Positions 26,817 to 37,289 are shown, counted from the first letter of the stretch. The stretch is 64,000 nt of DNA from Rhodoferax potami (GCF_032193765.1 NZ_JAVBIJ010000001.1:1550001-1614000); one strand, 5' to 3'. The notes: generated by a model not told the origin, from the sequence alone. Translations and numbers: made by a program.

Positions 26817-29525
26817 TTAGGCGTACAGGGGGTTGACCTTGTCGGTGTTGATGCCGTACTTGGCGATGGCTTCCGCCACCTTGGCCACGGGCACGGTACC
26901 GTCTTCGCTCAGGGCCTTCAGGGCGGCAACCACGATGTAGTGGCGGTTCACCTCGAAGTGCTCACGCAGCTTGCTGCGGAAGTCAGAGCGACCGAAGCCG
27001 TCGGTGCCCAGCACCTTGTAGGTACGGCCCTTGGGCACGAACGGACGGATTTGCTCGGCGTACGCTTTCATGTAATCGGTGGATGCCACCACAGGGCCGG
27101 TGGACTTGTTCAGTTGCTCGGCCACGAAAGGCACGCGTGGTGTTTCCAGCGGGTGCAACAGGTTCCAGCGGTCAGCGTCCTGGCCGTCGCGGGTCAGTTC
27201 GTTAAAGCTTGGGCAGCTCCAGACGTCAGCGCCGATGCCCCAGTCTTTTTCCAGCAATTCTTGCGCTGCAATGCTTTCGCGCAAGATGGTGCCGGAGCCC
27301 AGCAACTGCACGCGAGGTGCCTTGGCGGTGAGCGCAGGGCCGGCCTTGCACTGGTACATGCCCTTGATGATCTGCTCTTCCGTGCCAGGCTGCAGGCCGG
27401 GCATGGGGTAGTTTTCGTTCAACAGGGTCAGGTAGTAGAAGACGTTGTCTTGCTTCTCAACCATGCGCTTCAAACCGTGGTGCAGGATCACGCCGACTTC
27501 GTGGGCGAAGGTCGGGTCGTAAGAAATGCAGTTCGGAATGGTGCCGGCCATGATGTGGCTGTGGCCGTCTTCGTGCTGCAAACCTTCACCATTCAGGGTG
27601 GTACGGCCGGAAGTGCCGCCCAACAAGAAACCGCGGGCTTGCATGTCGCCAGCCGCCCAGGCCAAGTCGCCAATGCGCTGGAAGCCGAACATCGAGTAGT
27701 ACACGTAAAACGGCACCATGATGCGGTTGCTGGTGGAGTAGGAAGTCGCCGCTGCAATCCAGCTGCTCATGCCGCCGGCTTCGTTGATACCTTCTTGCAG
27801 GATCTGACCGGCTTTGTCTTCCTTGTAGTACATGACCTGGTCTTTGTCGACCGGGGTGTACTGCTGGCCTGCGGGGTTGTAGATACCCACTTGGCGGAAC
27901 AAGCCTTCCATACCGAAGGTACGGGCCTCGTCCACCAGAATTGGCACCACGCGTGGGCCCAAGGCCTGGTCGCGCAGCAACTGGGTCAAGAAACGCACAT
28001 AGGCTTGGGTCGTGGAGATCTCACGGCCTTCGGCGGTCGGCTCCATGACGGCCTTGAACACTTCGAGTGAAGGCACGGTGAAGCTCTCGTCCGCCTTGGT
28101 ACGGCGGTGCGGCAGGTAGCCACCCAAGGCCTTGCGGCGCTCGTGCAGGTACTTCATTTCCGGGGTGTCGTCTGCGGGCTTGTAGAACGGCACCTTGGGT
28201 AATTCGCTGTCCGGCACAGGGATGTTGAAGCGGTCGCGGAAGGCCTTGATGTCTTCGTCAGTCAGCTTTTTGGTCTGGTGAACAGTGTTTTTGCCTTCAC
28301 CGGCCTTGCCCATGCCGAAGCCCTTGACGGTCTTGATCAACAAAACAGTCGGCTCGCCCTTGTGGTTCACGGCCTTGTGGAAGGCGGCGTACACCTTCTT
28401 GGAATCGTGGCCGCCACGGCGCAGATCGAAGATTTCTTCGTCCGACATCTTGGACACCATTTCCAGGGTGCGGGGGTCTTTGCCGAAGAAATGCTTGCGA
28501 ACGTAGGCACCATCGTTGGCCTTCATGGCCTGGTAGTCGCCGTCCAGGGTTTCCATCATGATCTTCTTGAGCGCGCCATCCTTGTCGCGCGCCAACAAGG
28601 CGTCCCAGCCGGAGCCCCACAGAAGCTTGATCACGTTCCAGCCAGCACCGCGGAACTCGCCTTCGAGCTCTTGCACGATCTTGCCGTTACCGCGCACCGG
28701 GCCGTCCAAGCGTTGCAAGTTGCAGTTGATCACGAACACCAAGTTATCCAAGCCTTCGCGGGCCGCCAGGCCAATCGCGCCCAAAGACTCCACTTCGTCC
28801 ATTTCGCCGTCGCCACAGAACACCCACACCTTGCGGTTTTCGGTGTTGGCAATGCCACGGGCGTGCAGGTATTTCAGGAAACGGGCTTGGTAGATCGCCA
28901 TCAATGGGCCCAGACCCATGGACACAGTGGGGAACTGCCAGAACTCGGGCATCAGCTTGGGGTGCGGGTAGCTCGACAGACCCTTGCCATCCACTTCCTG
29001 GCGGAAGTTGAGCAGCTGCTCTTCCGTCAGGCGGCCTTCAAGGTACGCGCGGGCATACACACCGGGGGACACGTGGCCCTGGATGTAGAGGCAGTCGCCA
29101 CCGTGGTTTTCGCTTTCAGCGTGCCAGAAGTGGTTAAAGCCGGCGCCGAACAGGCTGGCCAGCGAGGCAAAAGAGCCGATGTGACCACCCAAGTCCCCAC
29201 CATCTGCGGGGTTGTGGCGGTTGGCCTTTACGACCATGGCCATGGCGTTCCAGCGCATGTAGGCGCGCAGGCGCTCTTCAATTTCGAGGTTGCCGGGGGA
29301 GCGCTCTTCGTCCTGGGGCTCGATGGTGTTCACATAACCGGTGGTGGCCGAGAAAGGCATGTCGATGCTCTTCTGACGTGCGTGCTCGAGCAGTTGCTCC
29401 AGCAGGAAGTGCGCGCGCTCGGGGCCTTCGGCCTCGATGACAGCGCTGAGCGCATCCATCCATTCGCGGGTTTCCTGGCTGTCCATATCGGACACGCCCA
29501 AAGGATTCTGGGGAACTGCTGCCAT
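26817..29525 (-). CDS. aceE: Pyruvate dehydrogenase E1 component (homodimeric type)
   Basis: The 902-residue protein has the length and order of homodimeric AceE: an N-terminal E2-binding region ([20 protein letters not shown]), the thiamine-diphosphate motif beginning GDGEMDE near residue 239 and ending in the [14 protein letters not shown] stretch, and transketolase-like middle and C-terminal domains ([19 protein letters not shown] region near 580). It decarboxylates pyruvate and reductively acetylates the lipoyl groups of E2. The start is the ATG at 29525, with a strong AGGAGG five bases upstream. It is the first gene of the PDH operon and is divergent from a two-component system. Confidence 0.96.
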   Translation of the reverse strand: MAAVPQNPLGVSDMDSQETREWMDALSAVIEAEGPERAHFLLEQLLEHARQKSIDMPFSATTGYVNTIEPQDEERSPGNLEIEERLRAYMRWNAMAMVVKANRHNPADGGDLGGHIGSFASLASLFGAGFNHFWHAESENHGGDCLYIQGHVSPGVYARAYLEGRLTEEQLLNFRQEVDGKGLSSYPHPKLMPEFWQFPTVSMGLGPLMAIYQARFLKYLHARGIANTENRKVWVFCGDGEMDEVESLGAIGLAAREGLDNLVFVINCNLQRLDGPVRGNGKIVQELEGEFRGAGWNVIKLLWGSGWDALLARDKDGALKKIMMETLDGDYQAMKANDGAYVRKHFFGKDPRTLEMVSKMSDEEIFDLRRGGHDSKKVYAAFHKAVNHKGEPTVLLIKTVKGFGMGKAGEGKNTVHQTKKLTDEDIKAFRDRFNIPVPDSELPKVPFYKPADDTPEMKYLHERRKALGGYLPHRRTKADESFTVPSLEVFKAVMEPTAEGREISTTQAYVRFLTQLLRDQALGPRVVPILVDEARTFGMEGLFRQVGIYNPAGQQYTPVDKDQVMYYKEDKAGQILQEGINEAGGMSSWIAAATSYSTSNRIMVPFYVYYSMFGFQRIGDLAWAAGDMQARGFLLGGTSGRTTLNGEGLQHEDGHSHIMAGTIPNCISYDPTFAHEVGVILHHGLKRMVEKQDNVFYYLTLLNENYPMPGLQPGTEEQIIKGMYQCKAGPALTAKAPRVQLLGSGTILRESIAAQELLEKDWGIGADVWSCPSFNELTRDGQDADRWNLLHPLETPRVPFVAEQLNKSTGPVVASTDYMKAYAEQIRPFVPKGRTYKVLGTDGFGRSDFRSKLREHFEVNRHYIVVAALKALSEDGTVPVAKVAEAIAKYGINTDKVNPLYA

Positions 29526-29585
29526 CGATGCCTCCTAATGCTTGGCGTAATTTAGTGCGAGTTATCTAGTTTCGCATATTTACGC

Positions 29586-29602
29586 CATGATTTCAAATCA
29601 TG
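29586..29602. promoter_or_regulatory. Perfect palindrome CATGATTT-C-AAATCATG between aceE and the kinase gene
   Basis: Two 8-base arms with a single central base lie in the 164 bases between the divergent aceE and sensor-kinase starts, about 60 bases upstream of the aceE ATG. Position and symmetry suit an operator for a dimeric regulator of aceE, of the kinase gene, or of both. Which protein binds is unknown. Confidence 0.5.
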
Positions 29603-29689
29603 CCCATGCGTTTCACCTGTTGAAATATTTATGCTGCTTTGCAGCACTTGCTTACGTGTCACGCCAGCCCCCTCCCCTACACTCGGGAA

Positions 29690-32233
29690 ATGCCTTTTTC
29701 CAAAGTGATTTCTTTACCCAAACCGCTCAGCATCCCGACGGTGGATGGCGCCAAACGCTGGTGGCACCGGCTAACACCCCACCGCCAAGACCGGGTCGCC
29801 ATGCTGGCCCCTTTGGCCGCTGTGATGTTGTTTTTTGCGGCCATCGTTGCCGCCTTGGGCTACCTGCGGCTCGAAGAGATGGACCGCGAGCAAGAGGCCG
29901 TTCAACGCGATGTCGAATACACCCAGCAGCGCTTGCGCCTGCGGCTCCTGGAGCGGCAAGAACAAATCAGCCGAATCGCGCAAGAAATCAGTACCGGAGA
30001 ACTGGATGTTTCGGAATTCAAATCCCGCGCATCCAACCTGGTAGACCAGTACCCGGAAGTGCAAGCACTCGCCTGGGTGGACGACCGAAAGCGCACCCGT
30101 GCCAGCTTGGGCATGGGCGCTAACTCGTCAGGTCCTTACCAAATGCCGGGTGATGTCTTGCTTAAGGAAGACCGCGATGCCGGCTACACACTCGCCCGCC
30201 AGCTGAACCAGCTGCTGTATGTGCAGCCGCCTCAGAACAAAGACGAAGGGCCTCTGCTACAGCTGCTGATCCCGCTGAATGCCAAAAATCGTTTTTCGGG
30301 CGTGTTGATTACCGAGTACTCGGTCGATGGCTTGTACCGTTACGGCGTTCCGTCTGAGGTGTCTGCCCGCTACGCGATCTCCCTCCAAGACTCCAGCGGT
30401 CGCCTTTTGGCTGGAACCAGCATCCCCACCCGCAAGCTGGTCAGCCGGTTCTTGCCTTGGGCTGCCCCGAGCAACGAGTACTCCATGCCGGTCTCGCCTG
30501 TCGGGTCCGGCCTGGTGATCCGGGCGCAGGCCTACCGCGCTTCTCTGGGCGTCATCGGCAGCGGACTTTTTTGGCTGGTGAGTGCCCTGAGTATCTTGAC
30601 GGCTTGGATGTTGATCGCCAACTGGCGCCACACCCGCCGCCGCTTGCAGGCCCAGCAAGCCTTGATGTCGGAAACCAACTTCCGCCGCGCCATGGAGAAC
30701 TCGATGCTGACCGGCATGCGGGCCATGGACTTGCAGGGACGCATCACCTATGTGAATGCGGCCTTCTGCCAGATGACCGGCTGGACAGAGTCCGATCTGG
30801 TCGGGCGCACCGCGCCGTTCCCCTACTGGCCGGATAGCGAACGTGAACACGTGGCAGCCCGCTTGGAGGAAGAGCTGACCGGAAACGCCACCCCGGGCGG
30901 CATCCAAGTGCGCGTCAAGCGCAAAGACGGCAGCTTGTTTGATGCGCGGCTTTATGTCTCCCCGCTGATTGATGCCATTGGCACCCAGACCGGCTGGGTG
31001 ACATCGATGACCGACATCACCGAGCCAAACCGGGTGCGCGAGCAACTTACCGCCTCGCACCAGCGGTTCACCACGGTGCTGGAAGCCTTGGACGCCTCCA
31101 TCTCGGTCGCCCCCTTGGGCAGTGATGAGCTGCTGTTTGCCAACAAGCTGTACCGCCAATGGTTTGGCGTGCAGGCCGGCGGGCATTTGCAATTGGTGGC
31201 GGAAGCAGGCATGCCCAGCAGCCCGACCAATCACGACTCCGACGACAGCGTGGACTCTTTTGCGGGCCTGCCCACCACCACCCTGCAAGACAGCGACTCC
31301 GAAAGCGCCGAGATTTTTATCACCGCCCTTGGGAAATGGCTGGAGGTGCGCACCCGCTACCTGAGCTGGGTCGATGGCCGCCTTGCCCAAATGGTGATTG
31401 CCACCGACATCACAACGCGTCGCTTGGCCGAAGAGCAAGCCGCCATCCAGACTGAACGGGCACAAACCGCAAGCCGCCTGATCACCATGGGCGAGATGGC
31501 CTCCAGTGTGGCCCACGAGCTCAACCAACCACTCACCGCGATCAACAACTACTGCAACGGGATGGTTTCCCGCATCAAAGACAAACAGATCTCGGAGCCG
31601 GATCTGTTGGTCGCCCTTGAAAAGACCGCCAAGCAAGCCCAGCGAGCCGGGCAAATCATTCAGCGCATCCGCAGCTTTGTGAAACGCAGCGAGCCCAACC
31701 GCACTTTGTCCGAGGTCACCACCATGGTGGCGGAGGCGGTGGAGTTGGCTGAAATTGAGTTGCGTCGCTTCAACGTCCGGCTCAACCCCTATGTCGCAGC
31801 CCGCATCCCCATGGTGATGGTGGACCCGATTTTGATTGAGCAAGTGCTGGTCAACCTGCTGCGCAACGCGGCAGAGTCGATTGACTCGGCCCTGCGCCAA
31901 ACATCCGACCGCATCGTCGAGTTGCGGGTCGGGCCCAAGCGCATTGAGGGCAAGCCTGTGGTCGAGTTTTCGGTCCAGGACACCGGCAAGGGCTTGGCAC
32001 CGGAAGTCATGGCGCGGCTGTACGAAGCCTTCTACTCCACCAAGGCCGATGGCATGGGGATCGGGCTGTCTTTGTGTCGCTCCATCGTGGAGTCGCACCT
32101 GGGCCGAATGACGGCGGAGAACATCTACAATGGCTCCGACGTTGTGGGCTGCAGATTCTCTTTCTGGGTGCCCTTGAACGACAACGGCACGCTGACTTTC
32201 TCGGAGCCGCCCTCCCAACCCAACCTCGGATAA
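29690..32233 (+). CDS. PAS-domain sensor histidine kinase (FixL/TodS-like output)
   Basis: The 847-residue membrane kinase has a transmembrane segment near 37-59, a periplasmic sensor region (60-285) with a coiled stretch at its start, a second membrane segment near 286-311, two PAS-like domains (about 330-450 and 460-580), the H-box ASSVAHELNQPL with His609, and a HATPase domain (N-box NAAESID, G1 DTGKGLAPE, G2 GMGIGLSLC). It should autophosphorylate on His609 and pass the phosphate to the response regulator four bases downstream. Because it is divergent from aceE, it may adjust pyruvate oxidation to a periplasmic signal; that is inference. The start is the ATG at 29690; upstream ATG-like codons overlap the promoter region. 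Confidence 0.9.
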   Translation: MPFSKVISLPKPLSIPTVDGAKRWWHRLTPHRQDRVAMLAPLAAVMLFFAAIVAALGYLRLEEMDREQEAVQRDVEYTQQRLRLRLLERQEQISRIAQEISTGELDVSEFKSRASNLVDQYPEVQALAWVDDRKRTRASLGMGANSSGPYQMPGDVLLKEDRDAGYTLARQLNQLLYVQPPQNKDEGPLLQLLIPLNAKNRFSGVLITEYSVDGLYRYGVPSEVSARYAISLQDSSGRLLAGTSIPTRKLVSRFLPWAAPSNEYSMPVSPVGSGLVIRAQAYRASLGVIGSGLFWLVSALSILTAWMLIANWRHTRRRLQAQQALMSETNFRRAMENSMLTGMRAMDLQGRITYVNAAFCQMTGWTESDLVGRTAPFPYWPDSEREHVAARLEEELTGNATPGGIQVRVKRKDGSLFDARLYVSPLIDAIGTQTGWVTSMTDITEPNRVREQLTASHQRFTTVLEALDASISVAPLGSDELLFANKLYRQWFGVQAGGHLQLVAEAGMPSSPTNHDSDDSVDSFAGLPTTTLQDSDSESAEIFITALGKWLEVRTRYLSWVDGRLAQMVIATDITTRRLAEEQAAIQTERAQTASRLITMGEMASSVAHELNQPLTAINNYCNGMVSRIKDKQISEPDLLVALEKTAKQAQRAGQIIQRIRSFVKRSEPNRTLSEVTTMVAEAVELAEIELRRFNVRLNPYVAARIPMVMVDPILIEQVLVNLLRNAAESIDSALRQTSDRIVELRVGPKRIEGKPVVEFSVQDTGKGLAPEVMARLYEAFYSTKADGMGIGLSLCRSIVESHLGRMTAENIYNGSDVVGCRFSFWVPLNDNGTLTFSEPPSQPNLG

Positions 32234-32237
32234 CTGA

Positions 32238-32864
32238 ATGAGCTTGATCCCTAAAAAAGGAACGGTTTACGTAGTCGATGATGACGAAGCAGTGCGCGAT
32301 TCGCTGCAATGGTTGCTGGAGGGCAAGGGGTACAGGGTACGTTGCTTCGACTCCGCAGAATCTTTTTTGAGCCGCTACGACGCGCGCGAAGTCGCCTGCC
32401 TGATTGTCGACATCCGGATGGGCGGCATGACCGGGCTGGAGCTGCAAACCCGCCTGATCGAGACCAAGTCGCCTCTGCCTATCGTGTTCATTACCGGCCA
32501 CGGCGACGTTCCCATGGCGGTCGACAGCATGAAAAAAGGCGCCATGGACTTTATCCAGAAGCCGTTCAATGAAGAGCAGCTGGTGGGCTTGGTTGAGCGC
32601 ATGCTGGAACACGCCAAAGACACCTTTGCCGACTACCAGTTGGCCGTGAACCGCGACGCCCTGCTGGCTAAACTCACCTTGCGTGAAAGCCAAGTGCTAG
32701 AGCGCATTGTTGCGGGTCGCCTGAACAAGCAAATCGCCGACGACCTGGGCATCAGCATCAAGACGGTGGAGGCGCACCGCGCCAACATCATGGAAAAGCT
32801 CAGTGCCAACACCGTGGCCGATCTGCTGAAAATCGCACTCGGCCAAAACGCCCCCAAAACTTGA
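32238..32864 (+). CDS. FixJ/NarL-like response regulator
   Basis: The 208-residue protein has a receiver domain (residues 8-125; acidic pair DDDE at 14-17, phospho-acceptor D58 in VDIRM, Thr in VFITGHGD, Lys in IQKPFN) and a LuxR-type HTH (about 138-200, [20 protein letters not shown] is the first part). Phosphorylation by the adjacent kinase should switch DNA binding. The FixJ-type receiver matches the FixL-like kinase core. It ends 71 bases before folD, with a terminator between. Confidence 0.93.
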   Translation: MSLIPKKGTVYVVDDDEAVRDSLQWLLEGKGYRVRCFDSAESFLSRYDAREVACLIVDIRMGGMTGLELQTRLIETKSPLPIVFITGHGDVPMAVDSMKKGAMDFIQKPFNEEQLVGLVERMLEHAKDTFADYQLAVNRDALLAKLTLRESQVLERIVAGRLNKQIADDLGISIKTVEAHRANIMEKLSANTVADLLKIALGQNAPKT

Positions 32865-32888
32865 CGCTATTATTTTTATAGCCACTCG

Positions 32889-32919
32889 CGCCCGCTCTGC
32901 CTCCGCTGCGGGCGTTTTT
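32889..32919 (+). terminator. Terminator of the two-component operon
   Basis: CGCCCGC and GCGGGCG pair around a 12-base loop and are followed by five T. Just before it (32865-32882) is GCTAT-N7-ATAGC, like the left part of the dispersed repeat, so the terminator may be another degenerate copy. Confidence 0.8.
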
Positions 32920-32934
32920 ACTTCAAGATCCGGA

Positions 32935-33813
32935 ATGACCACCTCCCACACTGCCCAAATCATCGATGGCAACGCCCTCGCCGCTCAACTCCGCGCAGAT
33001 GTCGCGCGCCGCACCGAAGCGCTCAAAGCCAAGGGGCTCACGCCCGGACTGGCTGTAGTGCTGGTCGGTGACAACCCGGCCTCCCAGGTTTATGTGCGTA
33101 ACAAGGTCAAAGCCTGCTCAGACGCAGGCTTGCACTCGGTGCTGGAAAAATACGAGGCCACCATGACCGAAGCCGAGTTGCTGGCGCGGGTCGAAGCCTT
33201 GAACAACGACCCCGCTATCCACGGCATCTTGGTGCAACTGCCACTCCCCGCCCATATTGATGCGAACAAGGTGATCGAAGCCATTGCCCCCGCCAAAGAT
33301 GTGGACGGCTTCCACATCGCCAGCGCTGGCGCCTTGATGGTCGGTCAGCCCGGTTTCTGGCCTTGCACGCCCTATGGCTGCATGAAGATGCTCGAGAGCA
33401 TCGGCTACGACCTGCGCGGCAAGCATGCCGTGGTCATCGGCCGCTCCAATATCGTGGGCAAGCCCATGGCCATGATGTTGCTGCAAAAAAATGCCACCGT
33501 CACCATCTGCCACAGCGCGACACCCGACCTCAAAGCCATGACCCTGCAGGCCGACGTGGTGGTGGCTGCCGTGGGCAAACGCAATGTTTTGACTGCCGAT
33601 ATGGTCAAACCCGGCGCAGTGGTGATCGATGTGGGCATGAACCGCAACGACGAAGGCAAGCTCTGCGGCGACGTCGACTTTGCCGGCGTGAGCACCATCG
33701 CCAGCCATATCACCCCGGTGCCCGGCGGCGTCGGCCCGATGACCATCACCATGCTGCTCGTCAACACCATGGAGTCGGCCGAGCGGGATGCGGCTGTACG
33801 GGGGCTTGTTTAA
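32935..33813 (+). CDS. folD: Bifunctional methylene-tetrahydrofolate dehydrogenase / cyclohydrolase
   Basis: The 292-residue protein shows the FolD signatures: [20 protein letters not shown] near residue 40, catalytic Lys in VRNKVKAC, the ILVQLPLP strand near 98, and the NADP site [17 protein letters not shown] near 164, ending with [11 protein letters not shown]. It interconverts 5,10-methylene-, methenyl- and 10-formyl-tetrahydrofolate in the cytosol. With glyA elsewhere in the window it forms part of one-carbon supply. The start is the ATG at 32935. It is followed 50 bases later by the peptidase gene. Confidence 0.96.
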   Translation: MTTSHTAQIIDGNALAAQLRADVARRTEALKAKGLTPGLAVVLVGDNPASQVYVRNKVKACSDAGLHSVLEKYEATMTEAELLARVEALNNDPAIHGILVQLPLPAHIDANKVIEAIAPAKDVDGFHIASAGALMVGQPGFWPCTPYGCMKMLESIGYDLRGKHAVVIGRSNIVGKPMAMMLLQKNATVTICHSATPDLKAMTLQADVVVAAVGKRNVLTADMVKPGAVVIDVGMNRNDEGKLCGDVDFAGVSTIASHITPVPGGVGPMTITMLLVNTMESAERDAAVRGLV

Positions 33814-33863
33814 TCCGCCCTCGCCCGCATCTAACCCGTATTCACTTTACACACACTGGCACC

Positions 33864-35921
33864 ATGAATTCACTGCTCCAAAACGCGCCCCTGCCCCTTT
33901 TTGACCGCATCGCCCCGGCGGAAGTCGGCCCTGCGGTGGATGCGCTGCTGGCACAGGCCGACGCGGCGTTGCAGCAGGTGACAGCAGACGACTTTCCTGC
34001 CGAGTGGAAAGCTATCGCATCGGTACTCGATGTCGCTACCGAGCGCTTGGGTTTGTCCTGGGGCGCCGTGAGCCACCTCAACAGCGTCGCTGATAGCCCT
34101 GAGCTGCGCGCGGCCTACAACGAGGCGCTGCCCAAAGTGACCGAGTTCTGGACGCGCCTGGGTGCAGACGAGCGCCTGTTTGCCAAGTACAAGGCCATTG
34201 ACAAAGCCACCTTGAATCCAGAGCAACTGCAGGCCCACAAAAACGCAGTGCGCAACTTTGTACTGGGCGGCGCGGACCTGCAAGGCGCAGCGCGTGAACG
34301 TTTTGCTGAAATCCAGGAAAAGCAGGCAGAACTGGGCCAAAAGTTCAGCGAGAACACACTCGATGCCACCGACGCCTTCAGCTACTACGCCAACCTGGCA
34401 GAGCTCGATGGTGTACCGGCCGATGTGGTGCAAGCCGCCCGCAGTGCCGCAGAAGCCGAAGGCAAGGAAGGCTACAAACTCACGCTCAAAATGCCGTGCT
34501 ACCTGCCGGTCATGCAGTTTGCTACCAGCAGCGCACTGCGGGGCATGCTGTACCGGGCCTATGCAACCCGTGCGTCCCAAGAAGCGGCCGAGGAATTCCG
34601 CAAGTTCGACAACACCGAGGTCATTAACGGCATCCTGGCCCTGCGCAAAGAAGAGGCCCAGTTGCTGGGCTACCCCGACTTTGCCACGCTGTCAGTAGTG
34701 CCCAAGATGGCGGACTCCCCAGAGACCGTGATTCAGTTCCTGCGCGACTTGGCCCGAAAGGCCCGTCCGTTCGCCGAAAAAGATGTGGCCGACCTGCGCG
34801 CGTTTGCGAAAGATGAGTTGCAGCTGAACGACCCACAACCCTGGGACTGGCCCTACATCTCGGAAAAGCTCAAAGAAGCCCGTTACGCCTTCAGCGAGCA
34901 GGAGGTCAAACAGTACTTCACCGCCCCTAAAGTGCTGGCCGGCTTGTTCAAAATCATCGAAACGCTGTTCGATGTAGAAATCAGCCCTGACACCGCACCG
35001 GTGTGGAATCCCGGCGTCCAGTTCTACCGCATGGAACGCGTCGGCCCACAAGGCCGCAGCCTGATCGGCCAGTTTTACCTGGACCCGACCGCCCGCAGCG
35101 GCAAGCGCGGTGGCGCCTGGATGGACGACGTGCGCACCCGTTGGCTGCGCCCGGACACCGGCACCCTGCAAACCCCGGTGGCCCACTTGGTCTGCAACTT
35201 TGCCGATGGTGTTGAAGTGAATGGCGTCAAAAAGCCGGCTTTGCTGTCACATGACGACGTGACCACCCTGTTCCACGAGTTCGGTCATGGACTGCACCAC
35301 ATGCTCACCCAGGTGAACGAGCGCGATGTGTCAGGCATCAGCGGTGTCGAGTGGGATGCCGTGGAACTACCTAGCCAGTTCATGGAAAACTTCTGCTGGG
35401 AATGGAATGTGCTCCAGCACATGACTGCCCACGTCGACACTGGTGAACCATTGCCCCGCGCATTGTTTGACAAGATGTTGGCCGCCAAGAACTACCAAAG
35501 TGGCATGCAGACGCTACGCCAGATCGAGTTCGCACTGTTCGACATGCTGCTGCACTCGCAGCACACACCCGGCGACGACATCATGCCCTTGCTGCAGCAG
35601 GTGCGCGCCGAAGTCGCAGTGCTGCATTCCCCGAGCTGGAGCCGCTCGGCGCACACATTCAGTCACATCTTCGCGGGCGGATACGCTGCGGGCTATTACA
35701 GTTACAAGTGGGCGGAAGTGCTCAGTGCAGATGCCTATGCGGCTTTCGAGGAAACCGCTGCGGAGGATGGAACAGCCGACCCCAAAACTGGCGAACGCTA
35801 CCGCACCGCGATCCTGGAAGCCGGTGGAAGTCGCCCGGCGATGGAGTCCTTCAAAGCATTCCGGGGGCGGGAGCCGTCCATCGATGCGCTGTTGCGGCAC
35901 CAAGGAATGTCCGTACAGTAA
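33864..35921 (+). CDS. prlC: Oligopeptidase A (M3 family zinc metallopeptidase)
   Basis: The 685-residue protein is an M3 peptidase. The zinc site HEFGHGLHH is near residue 473, with the third-ligand Glu region further on (GVEWDAVELPSQFMENF). The N-terminal helical half and the start LLQNAPLPLFDRIAPAEV are typical of PrlC/OpdA. It degrades short peptides, including cleaved signal peptides, in the cytosol. The frame stays open upstream through folD in another phase, but the ATG at 33864 gives the normal N-terminus and length. No operon partner is required; it may be read with folD. Confidence 0.94.
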   Translation: MNSLLQNAPLPLFDRIAPAEVGPAVDALLAQADAALQQVTADDFPAEWKAIASVLDVATERLGLSWGAVSHLNSVADSPELRAAYNEALPKVTEFWTRLGADERLFAKYKAIDKATLNPEQLQAHKNAVRNFVLGGADLQGAARERFAEIQEKQAELGQKFSENTLDATDAFSYYANLAELDGVPADVVQAARSAAEAEGKEGYKLTLKMPCYLPVMQFATSSALRGMLYRAYATRASQEAAEEFRKFDNTEVINGILALRKEEAQLLGYPDFATLSVVPKMADSPETVIQFLRDLARKARPFAEKDVADLRAFAKDELQLNDPQPWDWPYISEKLKEARYAFSEQEVKQYFTAPKVLAGLFKIIETLFDVEISPDTAPVWNPGVQFYRMERVGPQGRSLIGQFYLDPTARSGKRGGAWMDDVRTRWLRPDTGTLQTPVAHLVCNFADGVEVNGVKKPALLSHDDVTTLFHEFGHGLHHMLTQVNERDVSGISGVEWDAVELPSQFMENFCWEWNVLQHMTAHVDTGEPLPRALFDKMLAAKNYQSGMQTLRQIEFALFDMLLHSQHTPGDDIMPLLQQVRAEVAVLHSPSWSRSAHTFSHIFAGGYAAGYYSYKWAEVLSADAYAAFEETAAEDGTADPKTGERYRTAILEAGGSRPAMESFKAFRGREPSIDALLRHQGMSVQ

Positions 35922-35978
35922 ACACCGCTCCCCTGTTGCCTTTTTAGTTTTTTACACCTTTTGATGCCCTATACGATC

Positions 35979-36620
35979 ATGCAGACTCGAACTACCATCG
36001 CCATCGGATTGATCGCCGTGTCTTTAACCGGACTGGCACAGGCACAAGGGGTGTACAAAATTGTGGGGCCGGATGGCAAGGTGACTTTCTCCGACAAGCC
36101 CCCCAGCGCAGCACAGGCAGCAAGTGGTGCAAATGTACAAGCGGCCAATGCGGGGGGAGCGGCTGGCACCGCAGGCCTGCCTTATGAACTGCGCCAGATC
36201 GTGGCCAAATTCCCTGTCACGTTGTATACCTCTGCACAATGTGCTCCGTGTGACTCTGGCCGCACCTTGCTGAAGTCCCGCGGTGTTCCCTTCAACGAAA
36301 AAACCGTCTCCAACGCGGAAGACAACGAGGCGTTGCAACGGCTCTCAGGCGAATCCACGTTGCCGTTTGCCACCATCGGTGGGCAAAAACTCAAAGGCTA
36401 TTCAGACGCGGAATGGGTGCAATATCTGGATGCGGCAGGCTATCCGAAAGACTCCATCCTGCCAAAAACCTACCGCTATCCAGCAGCTACGCCTCTGGTG
36501 AGCATCCAGAAAGCAGCACCGGCGAAAGCGCCTGAAGCGGCCAAGCCTCCCGTGGAGCCGGAAGTAGCGCCGAGACCAACGGCGCCCTCCCCCTCTAACC
36601 CGGCAGGCATCACCTTTTAA
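35979..36620 (+). CDS. Exported glutaredoxin-like protein with DUF4124 N-terminal region
   Basis: The roughly 213-residue protein has a signal peptide (ATG at 35979, cleavage near AQAQG) and a DUF4124-type segment (VYKIVGPDGKVTFSDKPP) right after it. A glutaredoxin/thioredoxin-like domain at about residues 70-150 follows, with the redox pair C-A-P-C in SAQCAPCDSGR and a cis-Pro-type TLPFATIGG. The C-terminal 50 residues are Pro/Ala/Glu-rich. It may reduce or form disulfides in the periplasm, though natural partners are unknown. An ATG at 35964 is an alternative start; neither has a clear ribosome binding site. Confidence 0.8.
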   Translation: MQTRTTIAIGLIAVSLTGLAQAQGVYKIVGPDGKVTFSDKPPSAAQAASGANVQAANAGGAAGTAGLPYELRQIVAKFPVTLYTSAQCAPCDSGRTLLKSRGVPFNEKTVSNAEDNEALQRLSGESTLPFATIGGQKLKGYSDAEWVQYLDAAGYPKDSILPKTYRYPAATPLVSIQKAAPAKAPEAAKPPVEPEVAPRPTAPSPSNPAGITF

Positions 36621-36671
36621 AAGTAGCCGGCAAAACCTCGGCTGAATGCCGGCATCGCTGCCGGAGAAGCG

Positions 36672-37124
36672 CTATGCGCGTTTCAACCAGGCTTCGATGC
36701 GCGCCAAAGTGTGAGGATCTGAAACACCGGTGAGTGGGTCACACAGAACCAAACCGGTCGTGCCCCCGGGAAAGGCGCCTGCGTCATCGTCCAGGATAAG
36801 GTAGTCCCGAATATCGTGGCGTTTGATGGCGTCAGTTATCGACTCCACCCGCAACAATCCACGGTGGGTCATTCCCAACACACGGGGGCCCAGTGGGCCC
36901 AACAAGACCTGCATTTGCTCCACAGAGCACTGTTTGCGCCAGGTGGAGTGGATGATGATTTGCACCTCAGAGTGCGCTTCCAAGAGCCCGGCCAGATGCG
37001 GCACCCAATAAAAGAGCTGCAACCGTTCTGAAAACGCACTCAGGCTGAGCCCGGAGGTCGGCCAATCGACGATCTCTGTCGCTTTGTGGAGTACGCCATC
37101 GAAGTCCAGAAAAATAATGCGCAT
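36672..37124 (-). CDS. Small HAD-domain protein
   Basis: The 150-residue protein starts with the HAD motif I loop IIFLDFDGVLH (nucleophile Asp at residue 7), has HSTWRK near residue 56 (motif II-like Thr/Ser position) and DYLILDDDAGAF near residue 108 (motif III/IV acidic residues). Such short HAD proteins are probable phosphatases with unknown substrates. The start is the ATG at 37124, with an excellent AGGAGGT upstream; the frame is open further into the tRNA gene, which is meaningless. It lies downstream of the tRNA-Ser terminator and so probably has its own promoter in the short gap. Confidence 0.75.
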   Translation of the reverse strand: MRIIFLDFDGVLHKATEIVDWPTSGLSLSAFSERLQLFYWVPHLAGLLEAHSEVQIIIHSTWRKQCSVEQMQVLLGPLGPRVLGMTHRGLLRVESITDAIKRHDIRDYLILDDDAGAFPGGTTGLVLCDPLTGVSDPHTLARIEAWLKRA

Positions 37125-37157
37125 GGTGAATACCTCCTGCCATCCGGAATTTCGGAC

Positions 37158-37190
37158 AAAAAAAAGCCCATGATTGACATGGGCTTTTTT
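37158..37190 (-). terminator. Terminator of tRNA-Ser
   Basis: Minus-strand AAAAGCCCATG / CATGGGCTTTTT with a 5-base loop and a long T-run starts only a few bases after the tRNA 3' end. Confidence 0.9.
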
Positions 37191-37196
37191 CATTTT

Positions 37197-37289
37197 TGGC
37201 GGAAACGGAGGGATTCGAACCCTCGATGAGGCTCTACACCCCATACTCCCTTAGCAGGGGAGCACCTTCGGCCACTCGGTCACGTTTCC
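37197..37289 (-). tRNA. tRNA-Ser(GCT)
   Basis: On the minus strand the 93 bases fold as a class II tRNA: acceptor GGAAACG/CGTTTCC, D-arm with GAGTGGCCGAAGG, anticodon stem CTCCC with loop CTGCTAA (anticodon GCT), a long variable arm, T-loop GGTTCGAATCC, discriminator G and encoded CCA. It reads AGC/AGU serine codons. Confidence 0.97.

Noticed and set aside
26067-28070. Long plus-strand frame of 667 codons opposite aceE and aceF
   Set aside because: It is the antisense shadow of two certain genes, low in complexity and without any domain.
30257-32218. Minus-strand frame of 653 codons opposite the histidine kinase gene
   Set aside because: It is an antisense shadow caused by high GC; the kinase motifs on the plus strand are unambiguous.
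33363-33863. N-terminal extension of the oligopeptidase frame through folD
   Set aside because: The added part is a His/Arg-rich out-of-frame reading of folD; the peptidase starts normally at 33864.
37125-37244. Extension of the HAD-protein frame into tRNA-Ser
   Set aside because: It is a translated tRNA and terminator; a strong ribosome binding site marks the ATG at 37124.
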